From TMED14 sp003507115 (GTDB lineage: Bacteria; Bacteroidota; Bacteroidia; Flavobacteriales; Schleiferiaceae): a stretch of DNA of 64,000 nucleotides. The translations under genes were made by a program, and so were the position numbers. The stretch covers positions 372,001 to 436,000 of the forward strand of contig CALSOH010000001.1 in NCBI GenBank assembly GCA_943787925.1, read 5' to 3'. Each line of letters opens with the position of its first letter. Position 1 is the stretch's first letter. The notes beneath the pieces were generated by a model, which saw only the letters and a list, made by a program, of their open reading frames with translations, was not told the origin of the DNA and did not search any database. Positions 53,501 to 63,288 of this stretch are shown here, in pieces.

Positions 53501-55655
53501 CTTGAGTAATACGGCCATCACAGCGACGTCTGCTACCTTCTCATGGGCGAGTCCCACGGGCAGCACTCCTCTGGGTTCGACCATCATCTGGGGCCCACAA
53601 GGCTTCTACACGGGCACAGGAACGCCTGGAACCTGGAATCATGGCGTATCGAGTCCCTACACGATTACAGGTATGAGTCCAAATACTTTCTATGACATCT
53701 ATGTCATCGACTCGTGTGGCAGCAACGACTTCTCTGGAATGGTGGGTCCGATTACGATTAAAACAGATTGTTTGGCGCAATTGAGCGGTGCCTACACCAT
53801 TGATGCCAATGGTACAGGTGCGAACAACTTCGCCACCTTGGATAGTGCCACCTCGTTTTTGGCGGGCTGTGGTATCTCGGGTCCTGTGACGTTTAACATG
53901 GCAGCGGGCACCTACTCGGGATCCATCGCCTTGGGAGACATCATCGGCGGCTCAAGCACCAACACGGTGACCTTCAACGGTCCCACCACGGGTGCGGCGG
54001 TAATCAATGCCACCGCAGGTCAGAATGCCGCCAAGTTTGACGGTACGAGTTACGTGACCCTGAACAACTTGACTCTTAGCAATCAGCTTAGTCACGTGGT
54101 ATGGTTAACCAATGAAGCCCAGCACATCACGATTAATGGATGTACCATTATTGCAGATACGGTTGGAACCTCTTCTACAACGGGCTCGCCCATTGCGGCA
54201 TCCGCCTCGGCGACCTCGGCAACGAGCTATGGCAACAATGCGAGCCACATCACCATCACGAACAACGTGGTGAAAGGCGGATACTATGGCATTGTAGCCA
54301 ATGGTGCGAGCACCTCAGGGAAGATTTCTGACTGGACGATAACGGGTAATGATGTTTCGTTACAGTACTACTACAATATCCGATGCTATTACACGACCGG
54401 CTTTACGGTCAATGATAACCAATGTCTCGGAACACGTGCTTCGGGTGGTTATGGTGTCATGATGTACTACAGCAATGACTTTGAGATTGTAGGCAACAAC
54501 TTGCCCTCTAAGTCCTATGGCTTGTACTTGTACTATCCGAACGTGTATGATGCATCAGGTAGTACCGGCTATACGGCTACGACGCAGTCATTGGTTGCGA
54601 ATAATATGGTCAAAGGAGGCACGTATGGATCATACATGTATTCTCCACGGTATATCAACCTCTATCATAACACATACAGTGGAAACACGTATGGTGTCTA
54701 TCTTGGAACAACGACTACCGCAGGAGCAAAGGCAACCCACTTGGATATTCGCAACAATATCTTTGCCTCCAACACCAACTATTCTATCTACGTTCCGACG
54801 GTTCCAGATAGCATGATTGCGTTGGACTACAACGTGTACAACACAAACGGTGCAAACCTCGCATACTGGGCGGGTGCGAAGAGCACGTTGTCAGCATGGC
54901 AGACCTCGAACCCCACGTTGAACGCCAGTTCAGTGGACCAGCCCGTGACGTTCATAGGTGTGGACGATTTGCACTTGATTACGGGTGCGAACAACTTAGG
55001 CACGCCGATTTCGTCGGTGACGACGGACATCGACGGCGATGTTCGCAGCACGACGACTCCGGACATTGGTGCGGATGAGTACACCCCAATTGCAGACGAC
55101 GCGCGCATTGAAGACATCTTGGGTGCTTCAGGGGGTTGTGGCGACTCGACCATAGCGATCTACGTGGCCTTCCAGAACTTCGGTTTGGATACGATCACCT
55201 CGATGAGCGCTGAAGTGAAGGTGACAGACCCCAATGCGAATGTCACCACGTTGACAGCCACCTACGCGGGTGCCTTGGCTCCGCTGGATTATGACACGGT
55301 GATGGTGGGTACGATCAACACCTATGCAGGTGGAACGTACAGCTTCTTGGGCTACACCCAGTTGGCGAACGACGGCCGAACGAACAACGACACGATGAAC
55401 TTCTCGAGCTACTACTTGCCCTTCGAGCCGGTGGTAACGGGCTTGGTGGATACGGTTTGTGCCTCGCAGGATAGCGTCACCTTGGCTGCGGTAGCGGTCC
55501 CCGGAACGACCTACGGTTGGTTCAACAGTCCCACAGATACGACCTTGTTGGGAACGGGCGATAACTACACGGTTCCTGTGGCTGGTCAGACGCAGCTACT
55601 TCGTGAAGTTCTTGAACACCGCAGATTCTGCGACCACCTCATTGGCAGGGGGTAA
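50508..55655 (+). CDS. Giant T9SS beta-helix adhesin 1, N-terminal part (frameshifted gene)
   Basis: The first 1715 residues of a ~2050-residue secreted protein. Order: signal peptide (SVVMAQ, 25); right-handed beta-helix 1 (~27-475; SGTYTINPNGSGATNYTSY, then many NNTI-type turns); FnIII (~478-565); MAM/anchor-J-like module (~570-730; FIMESPLVNLSVDG); FnIII (~733-820); second MAM-like module (~825-990); FnIII (~993-1085); beta-helix 2 (~1090-1520; LSGAYTIDANGTGANNF); CARDB-like domain (~1530-1640); Ig-like domain (~1640-1700). The frame breaks near 55590 (extra C in ACGCAGCTACTTC); it resumes after several indels at 55820. Likely a surface adhesin or matrix protein. Confidence 0.85.
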   Translation: MRKLLQSLALTAGFLIAVPSVVMAQLSGTYTINPNGSGATNYTSYTAALSALSTSGVNGPVVFNVASGTYTEQVTFESYSGVSHVNTITFQSDPSNASSPVLTFAPTSSAIASNFTARFNGAKYIILDGLTFETSGTSYGRIFNIAGTTNQSLTIQNCTLTGYSGSTSSSFAIFYMSSARFDTLTINNNTINNGSYMGYFYGSSSNMSEQFIFTNNTVSGFMSYGVYTGYVNSGEISHNTIAQSSTSSTFCYGVRLYGLSTNSNPGYWEVHDNDISIPSYGYGMYLYYVYGSATNPNKIYNNAVVFGSGTSYNYGIYMYHPSNLEVSNNTIRTGTAYSFNRPVYASASTSSSYPAPSVSIKNNIFANDVQGYPMYFYVSSSFSSSYIDLGTNVFYTPTSGVSGYYYGTTSHSSFAAYQAASGDSTSMFADPIFTGSDYHVEGLAANATATVIPYITTDLDGDIRDSLTPDIGADEFLPPACPMPSGTTFGAITPYTAAMSWLGTSSAYDIEYGPTGFVQGTGSTATATSTSTTLSVNPSTTYDVYIRANCLTSGNGYSGWYGPASFTTPCLAQSLPISESFTSWTPACWDLSSGTGVWQHYTTGGVSMARAYYWGNNDKSFIMESPLVNLSVDGQIKFDWSHSGQYASSYPYDSLSVRVRSMNSATWTTLTTLKGSTFATTGASTTSPSSTLDNEIVFIPTSFTGDTVVVQFYAWSDYGPDLFLDNIVIEEVPACPPPTGLSVLGVGASTATITYVPSAGNTSYTVEWGPCGYTPGTGATMTTTNDTVTVTGLFSNTCYDFYVTANCGSSAGTSAVGPASATTLCQAATIPYADDFQNWSTTSPLPCWDIDNGTKTVMLYTDAASNNSMRFNFWSWTAGNTGIATSRPVYISSAATVSFDWSHSNQYYTSYNDQMTLRVREENSGSWDTLVYLNGQSFGSSGAAISTPGTFTNEYVYLDTSFVGDNVIFEFYGNSGWGPDVFIDNFSVDFVPTCPDPVLSNTAITATSATFSWASPTGSTPLGSTIIWGPQGFYTGTGTPGTWNHGVSSPYTITGMSPNTFYDIYVIDSCGSNDFSGMVGPITIKTDCLAQLSGAYTIDANGTGANNFATLDSATSFLAGCGISGPVTFNMAAGTYSGSIALGDIIGGSSTNTVTFNGPTTGAAVINATAGQNAAKFDGTSYVTLNNLTLSNQLSHVVWLTNEAQHITINGCTIIADTVGTSSTTGSPIAASASATSATSYGNNASHITITNNVVKGGYYGIVANGASTSGKISDWTITGNDVSLQYYYNIRCYYTTGFTVNDNQCLGTRASGGYGVMMYYSNDFEIVGNNLPSKSYGLYLYYPNVYDASGSTGYTATTQSLVANNMVKGGTYGSYMYSPRYINLYHNTYSGNTYGVYLGTTTTAGAKATHLDIRNNIFASNTNYSIYVPTVPDSMIALDYNVYNTNGANLAYWAGAKSTLSAWQTSNPTLNASSVDQPVTFIGVDDLHLITGANNLGTPISSVTTDIDGDVRSTTTPDIGADEYTPIADDARIEDILGASGGCGDSTIAIYVAFQNFGLDTITSMSAEVKVTDPNANVTTLTATYAGALAPLDYDTVMVGTINTYAGGTYSFLGYTQLANDGRTNNDTMNFSSYYLPFEPVVTGLVDTVCASQDSVTLAAVAVPGTTYGWFNSPTDTTLLGTGDNYTVPVAGQTQLLREVLEHRRFCDHLIGRG

Positions 55656-55819
55656 TGGATCGGCAGGTAATATGTTTAACATCATCAATACCTCCGGTGC
55701 GCCTTTGACCATCACGGGCTTTGCCCAAGGGCCTGGTTCAGGTAACTCAGTCCTTACGGGTGCTGCCGATGGTCGTTTACTTACACGCCGGGTGACTATA
55801 CCACGCAGTCGGCGGCTTC

Positions 55820-56656
55820 TTGGAGCCAGTTGGCAAGTGGCACGGTGAACTTGACTTCCAGTGCGCAACGGGCTACTTGCCTGTCAGTGTGACCATCCCT
55901 GCGGGAGCGACGTATGGCTTCTTTGTAGGTTTGACGTCCGGCTCGGTGCAGTATACCAATGGTACGGGTACAGCAGGTTCTTCACCCTGGTATGTCCATC
56001 CTAAGTTCACCATCACGGAAGGCTTAGGCGGCTCTTACCCGAACCCTGTCAACAGCCCACGTTGTTGGAACGGTCAGGTCTTCTTTGGCTCTGCCGGATG
56101 TTCGGACATCCGCGCCGAAGTGAGCTTCGCCATCAACACCGACACAGCTGTGGCGGTAGGCAGTGGTGTAGAGACCAACCCTGCTACGGGTCAGTTTGAC
56201 TTTGACGCGACGGGTTCTAACGGCCATGTATTCAACTGGAGCTTCGGCGACGGCGCGACGGGTACGGGCATGATGACCCAGCACAACTACGGTACGGCCG
56301 GTGTTTACACGGTGAGCTTGGTCGTGACAGACACCATCTGTGGTACGTCAGACTCCACCAGCTTCCAGGTGACCTCGACGATCAGCGTGGGTGAGAACGG
56401 CTTGAACCAAGTGGTTCGTGCCTTCCCGAACCCATCCAATGGTCAGGTCGTGGTAAGCATCTCCGGCACGGAAGCCTTCGAAGGTTCGATTCAAGTGGTG
56501 AACGGCGTAGGCCAGATCCTCGTGAATGAGCCCGTAGCCAAGCAGGATGGCGTGGTGGAGATCCCGATGGATCTGCGCAACTTGCCCAAGGGTGTATACA
56601 CCATCCGCTTGAGCGGCGAGCAAGGCGAAAGCAACCTCCGCGTGGTGCTGCAATAA
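55820..56656 (+). CDS. Giant T9SS adhesin 1, C-terminal part
   Basis: This is the continuation of the gene starting at 50508, not an independent gene. After the frame is restored near 55865 it contains VTIPAGATYGFFVGLTSGS, a PKD domain (FNWSFGDGATGTGMMTQHNY) and a Por_Secre_tail T9SS type A domain (VVRAFPNPSNGQVVVSISG, PKGVYTIRLSGEQGESNL). The start in this frame is arbitrary. It is nearly identical in DNA to the end of adhesin 2. Confidence 0.8.
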   Translation: MEPVGKWHGELDFQCATGYLPVSVTIPAGATYGFFVGLTSGSVQYTNGTGTAGSSPWYVHPKFTITEGLGGSYPNPVNSPRCWNGQVFFGSAGCSDIRAEVSFAINTDTAVAVGSGVETNPATGQFDFDATGSNGHVFNWSFGDGATGTGMMTQHNYGTAGVYTVSLVVTDTICGTSDSTSFQVTSTISVGENGLNQVVRAFPNPSNGQVVVSISGTEAFEGSIQVVNGVGQILVNEPVAKQDGVVEIPMDLRNLPKGVYTIRLSGEQGESNLRVVLQ

Positions 56657-56954
56657 GCCAGAAAGACGGATTTTTTATCCATACAAGCCCTCGGCATTCG
56701 CCGGGGGCTTTTTTATTTAATAAAAAATAAATTTCATTGATTATCGTATAAATAATATTTAAAGGACTCTTTTACCCCCAAAAGATAAAATAAATGACCA
56801 TTAAAGTAAAAATTAACAATTTTAAGAAGGTCTAACAATAGAATGCAGGCAGGAGTATGTTTTCAACATTTTAAAGCCTTGTAGACGCTTTAAAGGGCTT
56901 TTTTCCGATATTCCCCAACTCAATTCTCAACTAATTCACCTAAAACCTAAAGCA
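56657..56954. other. Intergenic region between the two adhesins
   Basis: Contains a terminator-like hairpin (AAGCCC-TCGGC / GCCG-GGGGCTT at about 56684-56709, then T-rich), followed by ~200 bp of AT-rich DNA, a second weak AAGCC/GGGCTT inverted repeat near 56870-56912 and the leader of adhesin 2. No gene is supported. Confidence 0.5.
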
Positions 56955-59900
56955 ATGCGTAGAAATCTACTCAAAGCTGTACTTCCTTTCGTGGCGTTCG
57001 TGGTTGGTTCTGTATCGGCATTTGCGCAGATGAGCGGAACCTACACGATCAACCCAAGCGGTAGTGGTACATCAAACTACACCTCATTCACTGCAGCCGT
57101 GGCAGCATTGACAACCAACGGAGTCAATGGTGCGGTGGTCTTCAATGTCTCACAGGGAACCTACACAGAGCAGTTGACGATTCCTGCTGTGTCAGGAACC
57201 TCGACCACGAACACCATCACGTTCCAAGCGAACCCAGCCAATACGGCTCCGGCGGAGATCACCTATTCCCCCACTGGAACCACGGACAACTGGACCATCC
57301 ACTTGAACCAAACCAATAACGTGATCATCAAGGGTCTGAAAATCACCACGGGTGGTACGACCTATGGTCGTTTGGTGGTGTATACTGGGTCTTCAAACAT
57401 TCGTTTGGAGAACAACACCTTGATTGGTGCGGCAACCGGAACAAGTACGAGTTCATTTTTGGCCGGAGTATATTACCAATCCACTACACCTTATGCAACG
57501 GGAACATGGGTCATTAAAGGCAATAGCATCACCAATGTTAGCTACGCCTTGCAGATGTATGGATCATCAGCGACCAGTATGGACACCTTACGCGTTCAAG
57601 ACAATACGATAGAATGTTGGTACTACGGTTTGTATTCGTATTACGCGAAAAACCCAAAAATTATCAATAACACCTTCAATAAGCTAGGTGGATCGACGAA
57701 CATCTACGGATATAACTATGTGTATTACCCAACAGGGAACGCACAGTTCAAAGGCAATACCATCAATGGATTCCGTTATGGCTGTTACATGTATGCCTCT
57801 GGCGGCTCACAGACATGGGATGTTCAAGACAACACCTTGAATGATGTAGGTTATTATGGTTTCTATATATCCAATTCTTCAGCTGGTAAAGCAGAAAAGG
57901 TGACCGTCAAGAATAACAACATCAACATGTTGCTGAATTCAACCTTCGCCTATGGTTTGTATCTCGGATATGTCGACGGTGCCCAAGGTCGCTCCGAGGT
58001 AAGCAACAACATGGTGAATGTGAACATGCCCACCACGGCAACGGTGTATACTTTCTATCCCTATGCTTTGGATAGTGCGGACATCTACTTCAATACGTTT
58101 GCGGTTCAATCTGCTGCCGGCGCCTCAGGTACAAGCACCTACGGAATTTATGGAGGCTCTACGGGAACCAACGCTGGAACGAAGTTCCGCAACAACATCT
58201 TTGCGAACGCAGTTGGCGGTCCCGCTGCAAACTTCTTAGCCGCAGGCGTCACTTCGGGCATGTACAGCAACATGAACTACAACTTGTACTACGGTACGAC
58301 CTCCACACCCGTAACCTGGGGAGCGACGGGCTGCTCTAGTCTTTCTGCATTGCAAACGGCTTCGAGCAATGAAGCCAATGGCCAGTGGGGTGATCCTGCT
58401 TTCACGAGCACGTCAGATGCCCACGTGGAAGGCTTGGTAGCCGATGGCACGGCCACGCCCATTGCCGGTATCACTACGGACATCGATGGAGATACGCGCA
58501 ACGCCACCACACCGGACATCGGTGCAGATGAATTCACACCTCCCGCGTGTGCGAAGCCTTCCGGTGTCAACTTCGTCACTTTATTGCCCACATCGGCCTA
58601 CCTCACGTGGTTTGGCAACGCAGGTGGCTATGAATTGGAGTGGGGTCCCGCAGGATTTACCCCCGGCACAGGCTCTTCAGCCTCTTCGTCTACGGCATCG
58701 GCCACCATCACGGTCATGCCCGCCACCACGTATGACGTCTACATCCGCTCAAACTGTGTCGCAGCCGGCAATGGTTATTCCGCATGGTATGGTCCTGTTT
58801 CCTTCACTTCGCCTTGTTTGGTGCAGAGTATGCCCGTCACGGAGTCGTTCACTTCTTGGACGCCTGCATGTTGGGATCTGAGTGGAGGTACGGCTGCATG
58901 GCAGCATTACACCACGGGTGGTGTGACGTTGGCCCGCGCCTACTACTGGGGCAATAACGATAAGAGCTTCATCATGGAGTCTCCATTGATCAATCTGACG
59001 GTGGATGCGCAAGTCAAGTTTGATTGGGCACACTGGGGACAGTACATCACGAGCTATCCATACGACTCGTTGAGCCTTCGCGTTCGCAGTACCAACAGTG
59101 CCACATGGACGACCTTGAAGACCCTAAAAGGTTCTGCGTTTGCAATGGCCACGGGTTCAACTACTGCGCCTCCTGCCACATTGAGCAACGAGATTGTGTT
59201 CATTCCATCAAGCTTCACAGGGGATACCGTGATTGTTCAGTTCTACGCATGGTCGGATTACGGTCCTGACCTCTTCTTGGACAACATTGTCATCGAAGAA
59301 GTTCCTGCTTGTCCTCCGCCTACGGGCCTCGCAGTCCTTGGTGCGGGTGCGACGACGGCGACCCTGACCTACATCCCGTCTGCGGGCAATACGGGTTACA
59401 CGATTGAGTGGGGTCCCTGTGGCTACACCCCTGGAACGGGCACGATGCCTTCGACGACGACCACGAATGACACGGTCACGATCACGGGACTGAGCCCCAA
59501 CACGTGCTACGACTTCTACGTCTTCGCAAACTGTGGTTCGTCTACGGGAACATCCCCAGTAGGGCCAGCCTCCACGACGACCTTGTGTCAAGCGGCGAGC
59601 ATTCCTTACAGCGATGACTTCCAGAACTGGAGCGCTACGTCACCATTGCCTTGTTGGGATCTCGACAATGGCACTCAGACCGTGATGTTGTATACCGATG
59701 CCGCGTCCAACAATAGTGCCCGATGGTATTTCTGGTCTTGGACAGCAGGTAACACGGGTATCATGACTTCACGCCCTGTGAATATTTCAGCAGCGGCTAC
59801 CGTCAGTTTTGATTGGTCTCACTCCAATCAATACTGGACCAGCTACAACGACCAAATGACCCTTCGCGTCCGAAAGGAAACGAGTGGCAGCTGGGATACG

Positions 59901-60143
59901 CTGGTGTACTTGAATGGACAGACCTTCAATGCGGCCGGATCAGGTATTAGCACACCTGGAACCTTTGAAAATGAATTTATTTACCTCGACACTTCCTACA
60001 TCGGGCACAATGTCATTTTCGAATTCCTTGGCGTTTCCGGGTGGGGTCCCGATGTCTTCATTGACAACTTCATGGTAGACTTCATCCCAACTTGTCCAGA
60101 TCCCTGTATTGACGAATACGGCTATTACGGCGACCACGGCTAG
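56955..60143 (+). CDS. Giant T9SS beta-helix adhesin 2, N-terminal part (frameshifted gene)
   Basis: About 1062 residues in frame, paralogous to the gene at 50508. Signal peptide (VGSVSAFAQ, 25), beta-helix 1 (~27-525; SGTYTINPSGSGTSNYTSF), FnIII (~531), MAM-like module (~621-780; FIMESPLINLTVDA), FnIII (~784), second MAM-like module (~876-1050). It breaks after FIPTCPDP, where an extra C in ATCCCTGTA shifts the frame; the FnIII that follows (NTAITATTASFSWANVVGT) is read in another frame up to about 60290, where a missing A returns to the last frame. Joined, ~2100 residues. Probably a surface-anchored adhesin or enzyme scaffold. Confidence 0.85.
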   Translation: MRRNLLKAVLPFVAFVVGSVSAFAQMSGTYTINPSGSGTSNYTSFTAAVAALTTNGVNGAVVFNVSQGTYTEQLTIPAVSGTSTTNTITFQANPANTAPAEITYSPTGTTDNWTIHLNQTNNVIIKGLKITTGGTTYGRLVVYTGSSNIRLENNTLIGAATGTSTSSFLAGVYYQSTTPYATGTWVIKGNSITNVSYALQMYGSSATSMDTLRVQDNTIECWYYGLYSYYAKNPKIINNTFNKLGGSTNIYGYNYVYYPTGNAQFKGNTINGFRYGCYMYASGGSQTWDVQDNTLNDVGYYGFYISNSSAGKAEKVTVKNNNINMLLNSTFAYGLYLGYVDGAQGRSEVSNNMVNVNMPTTATVYTFYPYALDSADIYFNTFAVQSAAGASGTSTYGIYGGSTGTNAGTKFRNNIFANAVGGPAANFLAAGVTSGMYSNMNYNLYYGTTSTPVTWGATGCSSLSALQTASSNEANGQWGDPAFTSTSDAHVEGLVADGTATPIAGITTDIDGDTRNATTPDIGADEFTPPACAKPSGVNFVTLLPTSAYLTWFGNAGGYELEWGPAGFTPGTGSSASSSTASATITVMPATTYDVYIRSNCVAAGNGYSAWYGPVSFTSPCLVQSMPVTESFTSWTPACWDLSGGTAAWQHYTTGGVTLARAYYWGNNDKSFIMESPLINLTVDAQVKFDWAHWGQYITSYPYDSLSLRVRSTNSATWTTLKTLKGSAFAMATGSTTAPPATLSNEIVFIPSSFTGDTVIVQFYAWSDYGPDLFLDNIVIEEVPACPPPTGLAVLGAGATTATLTYIPSAGNTGYTIEWGPCGYTPGTGTMPSTTTTNDTVTITGLSPNTCYDFYVFANCGSSTGTSPVGPASTTTLCQAASIPYSDDFQNWSATSPLPCWDLDNGTQTVMLYTDAASNNSARWYFWSWTAGNTGIMTSRPVNISAAATVSFDWSHSNQYWTSYNDQMTLRVRKETSGSWDTLVYLNGQTFNAAGSGISTPGTFENEFIYLDTSYIGHNVIFEFLGVSGWGPDVFIDNFMVDFIPTCPDPCIDEYGYYGDHG

Positions 60144-60239
60144 CTTCTCATGGGCTAATGTGGTGGGAACCACACCTCTTGGTTCCACCATCATCTGGGG
60201 CCCTCAAGGCTTCTACAACGGAACGGGCAACCCCGGAAC

Positions 60240-63200
60240 GTGGGTCCATGGCGTAAACAGTCCCTATACGATTACGGGTATGTCCCCAACACCTTCTATG
60301 ACGTGTATGTCATGGATTCTTGTGGTGGTAACGACTTCTCCGGTATGGTCGGGCCTGTGACGATCAAAACAGATTGTTTGGCTCAATTGAGCGGAACCTA
60401 CACCATTGATGCTAATGGCACGGGTGCGAATAACTTCGCCACTCTGGACAGCGCTACGCAGTTCTTGGCTGGATGTGGAATTTCAGGACCGGTAACCTTC
60501 AACGTGGCCGCAGGAACCTACACCGGTTCCATCAATCTCGCAACCGTCATTGGTGGTAGTTCAACCAATACTGTTACGATCAATGGCCCGGCTACAGGGG
60601 TTGCCAAGATCAATGCGAGCGCAGGCCAAACAGCTGCAACATTTGATGGTACCAGCTATGTCACGTTGAACAACTTGACCTTGAGTAATCAAATGGGTCA
60701 TGTCATTTGGATGGTGAATGGAGCGGAGTACATTACAGTCAATGGTTGTAAGATCTTAGGCGACACGGTTGGAACCTCTTCAACAACGGGTACCCCCATT
60801 GCCATTTCCGCATTGAGTACCAGTCCTACGAGCTACGGCCTGAATGCGAACCACATCACAATCACGAACAACGTCGTGAAAGGTGGTTACTATGGCATTG
60901 TGGTCAATGGTGCCAGCGCGGGTTCTAAAGTCCAAGACTTTACCATTACGGGCAACGATGTATCCTTGCAGTATTTCTACAACATCCGTACATACTACGC
61001 GGAAGATTTGACGATCAACGACAACAACTGTCATGATACGCGTTCTACCGGTGGATATGGATTGATGGTGTACTACAGCAATGACTTTGAGATTGTAGGC
61101 AACAACTTGCCCGCTAAGTCATATGGACTCTATCTCTACTATGCGAACGTCTACAATTCATCCGGTGCAACGGGCTACACGCCAACGACCCAGTCTTTGG
61201 TAGCCAACAACATGGTGAAGGGTAGCACGTATGGTGCCTACATGTACTCTCCGCGCTACGTTGACTTCTATTACAACACTTTTGCGGGTACGACCTACGG
61301 TGCATACATAGCAACCACCACGGCAGCAGGAGCACAAATGACGAACCTGAACATGAAGAACAACATCTTCACGGCGTCTACGAGCTACTCGGTGTACGCC
61401 CCAACTGCGCCGTTGAATGTGCTTGGCTGGGATTACAACTTGTACTACACGGGTGGCGCGAGTCTGGCCTATTATGGCTCGGCCTACACCACGTTGAGCG
61501 CTTGGCAGACAGCCAATTCAGCCATCAATGCCAACTCGGTGAATTCACAAGTGACCTACATGGGTGCGGACGACCTTCACTTGGTCACGGGTGCCAATAA
61601 CCTGGGTACGCCTATCACAGGCATCTCCACGGATATCGACGGTGATACGCGAAGCACGACCACGCCGGATATTGGTGCGGACGAGTATACGCCAATCTCT
61701 GATGACGCCAGAATTTCTGAGATCATCGGCGCAGCGGGTGGTTGTGGAGACTCAACGACTTCGGTCTATGTCGTGTTCCAAAACTTTGGTTTGGTGAACA
61801 TCACCTCCATGGGTGCGACGGTTCAAGTGACGGATCCCAACGCCAATGTGACGACCTTAACGGGTAGCTACTCTGGCACCTTGGCTCCGACCGAATACGA
61901 TACGATCTACGTAGGTTCGGTGAATACGTACGCGGGTGGCAACTTCGACTTCTTGGGCTACACCCAGTTGGCGAACGATGGCCGCACGAGCAACGACACC
62001 ACTTCGGATGCAGGCTACTTCTTGCCCTACGAACCAGTGGTTACCGGCTTGGTAGACACCGTTTGTGCCTCACAGGATAGCGTAACGCTTTCAGCTGTGG
62101 CGGTCCCCGGAACAACTTACGGTTGGTTCAACAGTCCCACAGATACGACCTTGTTGGGAACGGGCGATAACTACACGGTTCCTGTGGCTGGTCAAACGAG
62201 CTACTATGTGAAGTTCTTGAACACCGCAGATTCTGCGACCACCTCATTGGCAGGGGGTAATGGATCGGCAGGTAATATGTTTAACATCATCAATACCTCC
62301 GGTGCGCCTTTGACCATCACGGGCTTTGCCCAAGGTCCTGGCTCAGGTAACTCAAGCCTTACGGGTGCGGCCATGGCCATCTACTACACGCCGGGTAACT
62401 ATACCACGCAGTCGGCGGCTTCTTGGAGCCAGTTGGCAAGTGGCACCGTGAACTTGACTTCCAGTGCAGCAACGGGCTACTTGCCTGTCAGCGTGACCAT
62501 CCCTGCTGGAGCGACGTATGGCTTCTTCGTAGGTTTGACGTCCGGCTCGGTGCAGTATACCAATGGTACGGGTACAGCAGGTTCTTCACCCTGGTATGTC
62601 CATCCTAAGTTCACCATCACGGAAGGCTTAGGCGGCTCTTACCCGAACCCTGTCAACAGCCCACGTTGTTGGAACGGTCAGGTCTTCTTTGGCTCTGCCG
62701 GATGTTCGGACATCCGCGCCGAAGTGAGCTTCGCCATCAACACCGACACAGCTGTGGCGGTAGGCAGTGGTGTAGAGACCAACCCTGCTACGGGTCAGTT
62801 TGACTTTGACGCGACGGGTTCTAACGGCCATGTATTCAACTGGAGCTTCGGCGACGGCGCGACGGGTACGGGCATGATGACCCAGCACAACTACGGTACG
62901 GCCGGTGTTTACACGGTGAGCTTGGTCGTGACAGACACCATCTGTGGTACGTCCGACTCCACCAGCTTCCAGGTGACCTCGACGATCAGCGTGGGTGAGA
63001 ACGGCTTGAACCAAGTGGTTCGTGCCTTCCCGAACCCATCCAATGGTCAGGTCGTGGTAAGCATCTCCGGCACGGAAGCCTTCGAAGGTTCGATTCAAGT
63101 GGTCAACGGCGTAGGCCAGATCCTCGTGAACGAGCCGGTGGCCAAGCAGGATGGCGTGGTGGAGATCCCGATGGATCTGCGCAACTTGCCCAAGGGTGTA

Positions 63201-63260
63201 TACACCATCCGCTTGAGCGGTGAGCAAGGCGAAAGCAACCTCCGCGTGGTGCTTCAATAA
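60240..63260 (+). CDS. Giant T9SS adhesin 2, C-terminal part
   Basis: The continuation of the gene at 56955: 1006 codons in frame, whose natural N-terminal residues lie upstream. It holds beta-helix 2 (LSGTYTIDANGTGANNFATL, then NNMVKGSTYGAYMYSPRY), a CARDB-like domain (DDARISEIIGAAGGCGD), an Ig-like domain (TVCASQDSVTLSAVAVPG), the PKD domain (NWSFGDGATG) and a Por_Secre_tail T9SS type A sorting domain (FPNPSNGQVVVSISG, PKGVYTIRLSGEQ). This copy of the last ~1.16 kb is uninterrupted, so it is the better template for the true sequence. Confidence 0.85.
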   Translation: MGPWRKQSLYDYGYVPNTFYDVYVMDSCGGNDFSGMVGPVTIKTDCLAQLSGTYTIDANGTGANNFATLDSATQFLAGCGISGPVTFNVAAGTYTGSINLATVIGGSSTNTVTINGPATGVAKINASAGQTAATFDGTSYVTLNNLTLSNQMGHVIWMVNGAEYITVNGCKILGDTVGTSSTTGTPIAISALSTSPTSYGLNANHITITNNVVKGGYYGIVVNGASAGSKVQDFTITGNDVSLQYFYNIRTYYAEDLTINDNNCHDTRSTGGYGLMVYYSNDFEIVGNNLPAKSYGLYLYYANVYNSSGATGYTPTTQSLVANNMVKGSTYGAYMYSPRYVDFYYNTFAGTTYGAYIATTTAAGAQMTNLNMKNNIFTASTSYSVYAPTAPLNVLGWDYNLYYTGGASLAYYGSAYTTLSAWQTANSAINANSVNSQVTYMGADDLHLVTGANNLGTPITGISTDIDGDTRSTTTPDIGADEYTPISDDARISEIIGAAGGCGDSTTSVYVVFQNFGLVNITSMGATVQVTDPNANVTTLTGSYSGTLAPTEYDTIYVGSVNTYAGGNFDFLGYTQLANDGRTSNDTTSDAGYFLPYEPVVTGLVDTVCASQDSVTLSAVAVPGTTYGWFNSPTDTTLLGTGDNYTVPVAGQTSYYVKFLNTADSATTSLAGGNGSAGNMFNIINTSGAPLTITGFAQGPGSGNSSLTGAAMAIYYTPGNYTTQSAASWSQLASGTVNLTSSAATGYLPVSVTIPAGATYGFFVGLTSGSVQYTNGTGTAGSSPWYVHPKFTITEGLGGSYPNPVNSPRCWNGQVFFGSAGCSDIRAEVSFAINTDTAVAVGSGVETNPATGQFDFDATGSNGHVFNWSFGDGATGTGMMTQHNYGTAGVYTVSLVVTDTICGTSDSTSFQVTSTISVGENGLNQVVRAFPNPSNGQVVVSISGTEAFEGSIQVVNGVGQILVNEPVAKQDGVVEIPMDLRNLPKGVYTIRLSGEQGESNLRVVLQ
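62101..63259 (+). repeat. ~1.16-kb near-identical block shared by both adhesins
   Basis: This block matches 55495-56655 almost base for base (offset 6606 falling to 6604 after indels), whereas the sequence just upstream is clearly more divergent. The boundary is at CGGTCCCCGG. In copy 1, mismatches and four indels cluster within 55590-55870. Confidence 0.75.
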
Positions 63261-63288
63261 GCGACCACAGTCGGAAACGATTGTTTAC

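Noticed and set aside
56024..56653. Long antisense open frames in the adhesin C-termini (also 62628-63257)
   Set aside because: They mirror conserved repeat DNA of the sorting domain and have no recognisable domain; identical antisense frames occur in both copies because the DNA is the same.
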